Shown here one piece after another: positions 5,765-11,399 of a DNA stretch of 11,399 nt. Origin of the DNA: an uncultured Bacteroidales bacterium (GTDB lineage Bacteria; Bacteroidota; Bacteroidia; Bacteroidales; Muribaculaceae); assembly GCA_900554715.1 (NCBI GenBank), contig USIN01000042.1:1-11399 (forward strand), written 5' to 3'. The translations under genes were made by a program, and so were the position numbers. Position 1 is the stretch's first letter. Every line of letters begins with the position of its first letter. The notes under the pieces were generated by a model. That model saw nothing but the letters and a program-made list of their open reading frames with translations, searched no databases and was not told the origin of the DNA.

Positions 5765-6415
5765 ATGGACAACAGACAACGACAACTGCCCGAAAAATAT
5801 GTCATCACCATCGGCCGCACCTTCGGCAGCGGCGGACGCGCCCTCGGACGCCTCATCGCCGACAGACTCGGCATAGCATTCTACGACAAGCAGCTCCTCG
5901 TCAAAGCCGCCGAAAAATCAGGCCTGAGCACCGAATACTTCGAGAAAAACGACGAGCGAATGCCCACATTCATCTCGGGCCTCTTCTCCTTCAACCTCGG
6001 CTACAACCCGATGGCATACTACACCGGCTCGACATCGATCAGCTCAGACAGCATCTACAAAGCCCAGTGCGACTTCATCCACGAACTCGCCGACGGCGGT
6101 CCCTGCGTCATCGTCGGACGCAGCGCCGACTACGTCCTGCGCGACGTCGACAACGTCATCAACATCTTCGTCCACGCCCCGATCGACGTCTGCGTCAGGC
6201 GCATCCTCGAGCGCGCCGACTGTGTCACCCCCGAACAGGCCAAAGCCCTCGCCGAGAAGACCGACAAGCTCCGCGCCAACTTCTACAACTTCTACACCGA
6301 CAAACGCTGGGGCCACGCCAAAAGCTATGACCTCTGCCTCGACTCATCCCTCCTGCCCCTCGACACCCTCGCCGACTTCGTCATCGACTACCTGCGCCTG
6401 AGATTGGGAAAATAA
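5765..6415 (+). CDS. Cytidylate kinase-like family protein
   Basis: The 216-residue product is a P-loop nucleotide kinase-like protein of the cytidylate-kinase-like (AAA_26) family. The N-terminal motif GRTFGSGGRALG at 17-28 forms the phosphate loop. It uses GSGGR rather than the usual GKS/T, which is normal for this family. The FYDKQLLVKAAE segment at 39-50 and the second motif IVGRSADYVL at 116-125 agree with it. A DxCVRRILER region at about 141-150 is the likely lid side. This is not the canonical Cmk of CDP synthesis, so the true substrate is unknown. Protein-kinase or nucleoside-kinase roles are both open. It follows the membrane protein gene by 34 bases, and a terminator follows it. Confidence 0.88.
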   Translation: MDNRQRQLPEKYVITIGRTFGSGGRALGRLIADRLGIAFYDKQLLVKAAEKSGLSTEYFEKNDERMPTFISGLFSFNLGYNPMAYYTGSTSISSDSIYKAQCDFIHELADGGPCVIVGRSADYVLRDVDNVINIFVHAPIDVCVRRILERADCVTPEQAKALAEKTDKLRANFYNFYTDKRWGHAKSYDLCLDSSLLPLDTLADFVIDYLRLRLGK

Positions 6416-6502
6416 CCGTGTCAGCAGTCTATGCCAGACCTCGTCGCTACGCTATTACGATGCAGAGAGTGTGCTAAATTCTTATAGGTTCAGGAAGGGG
6501 GA

Positions 6503-6544
6503 AACCGGGCGGAATTTTTCGCTTGTCGGTTAGCGGCTTTTTTT
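6503..6544 (+). terminator. Hairpin with T-tract after the kinase-like gene
   Basis: AACCG (6503-6507) pairs with CGGTT (6527-6531), with an inner GCG (6509-6511)/CGC (6520-6522) pair. CGCT (6520-6523) with AGCG (6532-6535) is an alternative fold. A run of seven T (6538-6544) follows. This is a weak but plausible intrinsic terminator for the 5185-6415 unit, about 90-130 bases past the kinase stop. The preceding stretch 6416-6500 shows no gene. Confidence 0.5.
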
Positions 6545-6553
6545 GTAACTTTG
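6522..6553 (+). promoter_or_regulatory. Promoter of the TPR/PD40 gene
   Basis: TAACTTTG (6546-6553) matches the Bacteroidota -7 motif. CTTG (6522-6525) supplies a near -33 TTG with 20 nt spacing. The leader would be about 16 nt. The motif overlaps the terminator hairpin of the unit before it. Confidence 0.55.
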
Positions 6554-6576
6554 AGGGTTATTAAATTAGGTAATCC

Positions 6577-7980
6577 ATGCGCAAGTCATTATACAGTCTT
6601 ATATTACTCCTCACTGCCGCGCTGACGGCCATGGCGGCCAAGCCGCTCGACGAGGCCAAACGCCTCTATCTCGACGGAAAATATGAAGAAGCGCTTCCCC
6701 GCCTCGAAGCCCTCAGAAAGTCGTCGCCCCGCGACGGCAACGTCAATTATTATCTCGGCTCAACGCTCTATGCCCTGGGGCGTTATGACGAGGCCGAAGC
6801 TCCGCTGAAAGTTGCCGAAGGCCGCGGCGTCACCGACGCCTCACGCCTCAGAGCCGTCATAGCTCTCGACGCCTACCGCCTCGACGACGCGTCGGAAGCC
6901 CTCGACGCATGGGAGGCAAAGCTAAAGAAGAACAAGAAACAGGCTCCCGACGAGCTGGGCGAGATGCAGTCGCGTCTGATAATGATGCGCAACATGCTCG
7001 AGAGGGTCGAGAAGATCGAGATCATCGATTCGCTCGTCGTCGACGCCGATGATTTCTTCACACACTACCGCCTGTCACGGTCAGCCGGACACCTCGTGCC
7101 GGCAGCCGAAGCCGACATCGACGCGGCCACAGTAGTCTACCGTCCCGAGAACAACGGCGAGCTGATATGGGCCGAGGCCGACACGACCGGTACGCTCAGA
7201 CTGATGAGCGCGCAGATTCTCGATGACGGCACGACCGACACGCCGCGCCACCTCGACGACGAACTCGCCGGGGGCGGCAACGCCGACTATCCGTTCCTGA
7301 TGGCCGACGGCATGACGCTCTACTTCGCGGCCGACGGCGACAACTCGCTCGGCGGATATGACATATTCCTGACGCGACGCAACGACGACGGCTTCTTCCA
7401 GCCGCAGAACATCGGCATGCCCTACAACTCGCCCTACGACGACTACATGCTCGCCATCGACGAATCGACGGGCATCGGCTGGTGGGCTACCGACCGCAAC
7501 CGCATACCGGGCAAGGTGACGATATATGTCTACATCACGTCGCCGACACGCGTCAACGTCGATGTAGACGATCCGGCGCTCGCCGGACTGGCGCGGATAA
7601 GCTCAATCGCAGCGACACAGACGCCCGGCAAGGACTATTCAGACTTGAGAGAACGGATTGCCGCCATAGGCGACGGCCGCCACAGCGCCCGCACCGGCCA
7701 CGCAGTTTTTGAAATCGCTCTCGGCAACGGACGCATTGCCCGCAGTCTCGACGATTTCTCGAACGCCCGGGCCCGCAAGGCCATGGAAGAACTGCTCGCC
7801 AACCGCGCCGAGCGCGAGAAGACGGCAGCCGAACTCGAGACGCTGCGCGACAGATACCGCGCCGGCGACCGCTCGACGGCCGCGCGCATCGAAGAGCTTG
7901 AGGACATGACGCTCTATCTCGACTCGGCGATGCCGACGCTGCGCAACAAGGTCGTGCGCCTCGAAAACGCCTCGCGCTGA
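6577..7980 (+). CDS. Secreted TPR and PD40 beta-propeller protein
   Basis: This 467-residue envelope protein has a signal peptide at 1-21 (MRKSLYSLILLLTAALTAMA) with a likely SPase I cut at A20/A21. Tetratricopeptide-like helices follow at about 23-115, including the pattern YLDGKYEEALPRLEAL and YYLGSTLYALGRYDEAEAPL. Beta-propeller PD40 strands lie at about 185-320, recognisable from YPFLMADGMTLYFAADGDN (238-256), YDIFLTRRNDDGFF (261-274) and the WWATDRN turn (302-308). A helical, probably coiled-coil C-terminus lies at about 395-467. Related Bacteroidota proteins usually end in an OmpA peptidoglycan-binding domain, which is missing here. The product is probably a periplasmic scaffold. floA follows after 63 bases. 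The specific partner is unknown. Confidence 0.82.
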   Translation: MRKSLYSLILLLTAALTAMAAKPLDEAKRLYLDGKYEEALPRLEALRKSSPRDGNVNYYLGSTLYALGRYDEAEAPLKVAEGRGVTDASRLRAVIALDAYRLDDASEALDAWEAKLKKNKKQAPDELGEMQSRLIMMRNMLERVEKIEIIDSLVVDADDFFTHYRLSRSAGHLVPAAEADIDAATVVYRPENNGELIWAEADTTGTLRLMSAQILDDGTTDTPRHLDDELAGGGNADYPFLMADGMTLYFAADGDNSLGGYDIFLTRRNDDGFFQPQNIGMPYNSPYDDYMLAIDESTGIGWWATDRNRIPGKVTIYVYITSPTRVNVDVDDPALAGLARISSIAATQTPGKDYSDLRERIAAIGDGRHSARTGHAVFEIALGNGRIARSLDDFSNARARKAMEELLANRAEREKTAAELETLRDRYRAGDRSTAARIEELEDMTLYLDSAMPTLRNKVVRLENASR

Positions 7981-8043
7981 CAAGCAGCCTGAGCAATAAA
8001 AAGAAATTTAACCAATCACCATAATACCACACCACACACAGCA

Positions 8044-9027
8044 ATGGAACTAACAATAATCCTCATCGCTATCGTCGCAGTCGTAGTCTTAGGCGTCTTT
8101 TTCTACTACTGCCCCTTCTTCCTGTGGATTTCGGCGCGCGCCAGCGGCGTCAGAATCTCACTCGTGCAGCTCGTGCTGATGCGCATCCGCAATGTGCCGG
8201 CCAACATCATCGTGCGCGCTCTCATCGAAGCCCATAAGGCCGGACTCAAGGAAGTCACCCGCGACGACCTCGAGGCCCACTACCTCGCCGGCGGCAACGT
8301 CACCAAAGTCGTCGACGCCCTTGTCTCGGCCTCTAAAGCCAATATCGAACTGACATTCAAGATGGCTACGGCCATCGACCTCGCCGGCCGCAACGTCTTC
8401 GAGGCCGTGCAGATGAGCGTCAACCCCAAGGTCATCGACACACCGCCCGTCACAGCCGTTGCCAAAGACGGCATACAGCTGATAGCCAAGGCCCGCGTCA
8501 CCGTGCGCGCCAACATACGCCAGCTCGTCGGCGGAGCCGGCGAAGACACCGTGCTCGCCCGTGTCGGCGAGGGCATAGTCTCGTCGATCGGCTCGTCGGA
8601 GAGCCACAAGCAGGTGCTCGAGAATCCCGACTCGATCTCGAAGCTCGTGCTCAAGAAGGGCCTCGACTCGGGTACGGCCTTCGAGATACTCTCGATTGAC
8701 ATCGCCGACATCGACATAGGCCGCAACATCGGCGCCACCCTGCAGATCGACCAGGCTCAGGCCGACAAGAACATCGCCCAGGCCAAGGCCGAGGAGCGCC
8801 GCGCCATGGCCATCGCCCTCGAGCAGGAGATGAAAGCCAAGGCTCAGGAGGCCCGCGCCAAGGTCATCGAGGCCGAAGCCGAACTGCCGCGCGCAATGGC
8901 ACAGGCATTCCTCTCGGGCAACCTCGGCGTCATGGACTACTACCGTCTCAAAAACATGGAGGCCGACACCACGATGCGCGAGGCCATCGCGCGCCCCGAC
9001 AACGGTCCGGCCAAGATAACGAAATAA
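8044..9027 (+). CDS. floA: Flotillin-like protein FloA
   Basis: This is a membrane-microdomain scaffold of the flotillin (SPFH/prohibitin) family. The 327-residue length is close to B. subtilis FloA (331). An N-terminal membrane hairpin spans about 3-30, with Cys at 23. The SPFH domain follows to about 230, and an Ala/Glu/Lys-rich coiled-coil of repeats such as QAKAEERRAMAIA at about 240-290. The signature NIGATLQIDQAQADKNIAQA is in the expected place. Flotillins recruit signalling, secretion and transport proteins into detergent-resistant membrane regions. NfeD-type partners, which often flank flotillins, are not seen in this window. It precedes the CstA transporter by 18 bases, so the two are probably transcribed together. 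Confidence 0.95.
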   Translation: MELTIILIAIVAVVVLGVFFYYCPFFLWISARASGVRISLVQLVLMRIRNVPANIIVRALIEAHKAGLKEVTRDDLEAHYLAGGNVTKVVDALVSASKANIELTFKMATAIDLAGRNVFEAVQMSVNPKVIDTPPVTAVAKDGIQLIAKARVTVRANIRQLVGGAGEDTVLARVGEGIVSSIGSSESHKQVLENPDSISKLVLKKGLDSGTAFEILSIDIADIDIGRNIGATLQIDQAQADKNIAQAKAEERRAMAIALEQEMKAKAQEARAKVIEAEAELPRAMAQAFLSGNLGVMDYYRLKNMEADTTMREAIARPDNGPAKITK

Positions 9028-9035
9028 CAGCCGAC

Positions 9036-9041
9036 GGAGGT
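9036..9041 (+). promoter_or_regulatory. Strong Shine-Dalgarno before the CstA gene
   Basis: GGAGGT sits 4 nt before the ATG at 9046, a near-perfect anti-SD match at good spacing. No neighbouring start in this window has one, and Bacteroidota ribosomes generally use SD pairing little. The site decides the start and lies in the 18-base floA/cstA gap. Confidence 0.7.
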
Positions 9042-9045
9042 CACC

Positions 9046-10488
9046 ATGACAGAATTTCTGATAGCACTGGCGGCGCTCATCGCCGGATATGTCATCTACA
9101 GCCGCGTCTGCGCCCGCGTCTTCGGGGTCGACCCCAAGCGGAAGATGCCCGCTGAGACCAGATATGACGGCGTCGACTTCATGCCGCTGCCGACGTGGAA
9201 GGTCTTCCTGATACAGTTTCTCAACATCGCCGGCCTCGGCCCGATTTTCGGCGCCATCATGGGCGTCAAGTTCGGTCCGGCCGCATTCATCTGGATTGTC
9301 GCCGGCACAATCTTCGCCGGCGCCGTCCACGACTTCATGTCGGGCATGATGTCGATATGCGGCGACGGCGCCTCGCTGCCCGAAATCATAGGCCGCGAGC
9401 TCGGCATGACCGCGCGCCAGCTGATGAACATCGTCTCTGTCGTGCTGCTCATACTCGTCGGCGCAGTGTTCATCCTGACACCCGCCGACCTCATCGCCGG
9501 CATGACGCCCGCGTCGCTCAACACGACATTCTGGATCTGCGCCATCTTCGCCTACTATATCCTCGCCACTCTGCTGCCGATTGACAAACTCATCGGCAAC
9601 TTCTATCCCGTCTTCGGCCTGGCCCTGCTGTTCATGGCCGTCGGCGTCGGCGGGTATATCATCTTCGGCCCCGTCGAGCTCAACATCGACATGGCATCGG
9701 AGTCGTCGTGGCACGTCGGCTCGCAGGCCGTCTTCCCGATGATGTTCGTCAGCATCGCCTGCGGCGCCATCTCGGGCTTCCACGCCACGCAGTCGCCGAT
9801 GATGGCCCGCTGTCTGAAGAACGAACGTCTGGCGCGTCCGATATTCTACGGCGCGATGGTCGCCGAAGGCATCGTCGCCCTCATCTGGGCGGCTGCGGCA
9901 ATAGCCTTCACCGGCGGCTATCAGGGTCTCAACGACTATATGGCCGACGGCGGCACAGCCGGCTCGCTCGTCCACGACATATCGCTCGGCTGGCTCGGCA
10001 CGGCCGGCGGCATCCTCGCCCTCTTCGGCGTCATCGCCGCCCCGATCACCACCGGCGACACAGCCCTGCGCTCGGCACGCCTCATCACCGCCGACTTCTT
10101 CAAGGTCGGACAGTCGAAGCTGACAGGGCGACTGCTCGTCAGCCTGCCGCTATTCGCCCTGACGTTCGCCGTGATGATGATAGACTACAATATACTGTGG
10201 CGCTACTTCGCGTGGGTCAACCAGACGCTGTCGGTGTTCACTATGTGGGCCATCACCGTCTGGCTCGCCCGACACCGCAAAGCCTACGTCATCAGTCTGG
10301 TGCCGGCACTGTTCATGACCATCATCTGCGTGAGCTATATCTTCTATGCCCCCTCACCCGAAGGCTTCGGCCTGCCGCTGGCCGCCGCCACCGGCATCGC
10401 AGCCGCCGTCGCCGTGGCGTCTGTCGCGATGTTTATCAGATACCTGCGCGTGAGCGTGGCCGAACGAATCGTCAAAGAAACCCTCTGA
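9046..10488 (+). CDS. CstA-family carbon starvation/pyruvate transporter
   Basis: This is a multi-spanning inner-membrane transporter of the CstA/BtsT family, known in E. coli for pyruvate or peptide uptake during carbon limitation. Recognisable landmarks are the N-terminal SRVCARVFGVDP stretch, GLGPIFGAIMG at about 63-73, HDFMSGMMS at about 95-103, and the ITTGDTALRSARL segment at about 337-349. The remainder shows repeated hydrophobic helices of 18-22 residues. The 480 residues are much shorter than E. coli CstA (about 700), which fits the short class without the long C-terminal part. The substrate is inferred. The start is supported by the SD site, and the PHP gene starts at the base after its TGA. 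Confidence 0.9.
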   Translation: MTEFLIALAALIAGYVIYSRVCARVFGVDPKRKMPAETRYDGVDFMPLPTWKVFLIQFLNIAGLGPIFGAIMGVKFGPAAFIWIVAGTIFAGAVHDFMSGMMSICGDGASLPEIIGRELGMTARQLMNIVSVVLLILVGAVFILTPADLIAGMTPASLNTTFWICAIFAYYILATLLPIDKLIGNFYPVFGLALLFMAVGVGGYIIFGPVELNIDMASESSWHVGSQAVFPMMFVSIACGAISGFHATQSPMMARCLKNERLARPIFYGAMVAEGIVALIWAAAAIAFTGGYQGLNDYMADGGTAGSLVHDISLGWLGTAGGILALFGVIAAPITTGDTALRSARLITADFFKVGQSKLTGRLLVSLPLFALTFAVMMIDYNILWRYFAWVNQTLSVFTMWAITVWLARHRKAYVISLVPALFMTIICVSYIFYAPSPEGFGLPLAAATGIAAAVAVASVAMFIRYLRVSVAERIVKETL

Positions 10489-11286
10489 ATGAACATTAGA
10501 GAAATATTATCAGACAACCGCAAATATACATTCCACAGCCATACACAGTACTGTGACGGCCGCGCCACGATGGACGACTTCGCGCGCGAGGCCGTCGCAC
10601 AAGGCTTCACACACTACGGCTTCTCGCCGCATTCACCGATACCGATAGCGTCGCCCTGCAACATGGGCTTCGACGACGTGGCGCCGTATCTCGCCGAGGT
10701 CGAACGCATCCGCTCGGTCTACGGCGACCGCGTCAGCTTCTATGCCGGCATGGAAATCGACTACCTCGGCCCGCAATGGGGCCCGTCGTCGGAATATTTC
10801 AGAAACCTCGGGCTCGACTTCTCGATAGGCTCGGTGCACTTCATTCCCGACCCCGAAGGCGAATATGTCGACATCGACGGCCGCTTCGAGAGCTTCAGGA
10901 TGAAGATGGAGCGCCACTTCGACAACGACATCCGCTATGTCGTCGAGACTTTCTACCGCTGTTCGCGCGAGATGCTGGCCGCCGGAGGCTTCGACATCAT
11001 CGGCCACTTCGACAAAGTCGGCCAGAACGCATCATACTGGCAACCCGGCATCGAGGACGAGCCGTGGTACCGCGAGCTCGCCGACGATCTCGTCGACCGC
11101 ATCATAGCCGCCGGCGTCATCGTCGAAATCAACACCAAAGCCTACGTCGAGCACGGCCGGCTCTTCCCCGACCCGCGTCACCTCGCCGACGCCGGCGTAC
11201 CCATCATCGTCAACAGCGACGCCCACGTGCCGGCGCTGATCGACGCCTCGCGCGACGTCGCCTTCAGCCTCATCGACAGCCTATGA
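10489..11286 (+). CDS. PHP-family histidinol-phosphatase-like phosphatase
   Basis: This is a metal-dependent phosphoesterase of the PHP family, HisK-like, which dephosphorylates L-histidinol phosphate in histidine synthesis. The 265-residue product carries the metal-site residues in order: HSH (H16, H18), FSPHSP (H48), GMEIDY (E89), SVHF (H117), GHFDK (H173, D175) and the terminal SDAH (D244, H246). All sites are present, so the fold looks active. True HisK and general PHP phosphatases cannot be told apart from the sequence; no his genes lie in the window. The ATG directly follows the CstA TGA with no gap, so the two are probably translationally coupled, and the stop overlaps the next start (ATGA). 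Confidence 0.88.
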   Translation: MNIREILSDNRKYTFHSHTQYCDGRATMDDFAREAVAQGFTHYGFSPHSPIPIASPCNMGFDDVAPYLAEVERIRSVYGDRVSFYAGMEIDYLGPQWGPSSEYFRNLGLDFSIGSVHFIPDPEGEYVDIDGRFESFRMKMERHFDNDIRYVVETFYRCSREMLAAGGFDIIGHFDKVGQNASYWQPGIEDEPWYRELADDLVDRIIAAGVIVEINTKAYVEHGRLFPDPRHLADAGVPIIVNSDAHVPALIDASRDVAFSLIDSL

Positions 11287-11399
11287 CAGAACTCGAACTA
11301 CTCGCACCGGCCAAAAACGCCGCCACCGCCATCGCGGCCATCGACCACGGCGCCGACGCCGTCTACATAGGCGCGCCGGCTTTCGGCGCACGCGCCGCC
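11283..11399 (+). CDS. U32 family peptidase, N-terminal part
   Basis: Only the first 39 residues fall inside the window; the gene runs off the right edge in frame. The start MTELELLAPAKNAATAIAAI followed by DHGADAVYIGAPAFGARAA has the family's LLAPA and GADAVYIG motifs. It belongs to the U32/collagenase-like group, some of which act in rRNA hydroxylation (RlhA) or other tRNA/rRNA modification rather than proteolysis. Which branch this is cannot be decided from 39 residues. The ATG overlaps the PHP stop by 4 bases (ATGA). Confidence 0.85.
   Translation, partial: MTELELLAPAKNAATAIAAIDHGADAVYIGAPAFGARAA

Noticed and set aside
5160..5876. 238-residue Arg/His/Pro-rich plus-strand frame
   Set aside because: It overlaps two supported genes in another frame and has shadow-frame composition.
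8158..9975. 605-residue minus-strand open frame opposite floA and cstA
   Set aside because: It has no family motifs, its composition (Asp, Gly, His, Val-rich) reflects codon bias of the plus-strand genes, and floA and cstA are both clearly recognised.
1..11399. CRISPR array, insertion sequence, phage or tRNA/rRNA gene
   Set aside because: I found no spaced direct repeats, transposase or integrase motifs, or cloverleaf in either strand by reading; short hairpins are explained individually.

Overview
The window reads as a chromosomal housekeeping segment from a GC-rich member of the Bacteroidales, most likely the Muribaculaceae or a close relative. The support is family-level: a Bacteroidota-style RNase G, HU and 29-residue basic protein cluster, a YjjG-type HAD phosphatase, FloA, a short CstA, and several promoters with the Bacteroidota -7 motif TAnnTTTG. 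Species was not determined. Coding regions are GC-rich, intergenic regions AT-rich, and coding density is high. I see no insertion sequence, phage gene, CRISPR array, tRNA or rRNA.

Layout. Positions 1-126 hold no convincing gene but contain several hairpins. A strong hairpin terminator (127-163) follows rng. On the minus strand, reading right to left, come HU (2316-2588), a 29-residue basic ribosomal-type protein (2167-2256), a 61-nt hairpin element, and rng (194-1963). Next on the minus strand is an M48 metallopeptidase (4305-5099), then a six-helix membrane protein (3553-4239) and a HAD phosphatase (2828-3556) coupled by an ATGA overlap. At 5100-5184 two divergent promoters nearly overlap, and everything to the right is on the plus strand.

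Plus strand. A membrane protein of unknown function (5185-5730) and a cytidylate-kinase-like protein (5765-6415) form one unit, closed by a terminator that overlaps the next promoter. A periplasmic TPR/PD40 protein (6577-7980) follows, then floA (8044-9027), a CstA-family transporter (9046-10488), a PHP-family histidinol-phosphatase-like enzyme (10489-11286) and the start of a U32 peptidase (11283 to the window end). The last four are packed as one operon with 18, 0 and -4 nt spacing.

How the genes relate. The left unit is nucleic-acid and ribosome housekeeping (RNA processing, nucleoid, small subunit). The middle combines cell-envelope quality control with nucleotide house-cleaning. The right operon links a membrane-microdomain scaffold to a nutrient transporter and two hydrolases. 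No obviously new system is present. The best leads are the structured noncoding DNA at 1-126, the hairpin in the rng leader, the near-overlapping divergent promoters, the Shine-Dalgarno before cstA, and the uncharacterised membrane protein/kinase pair.
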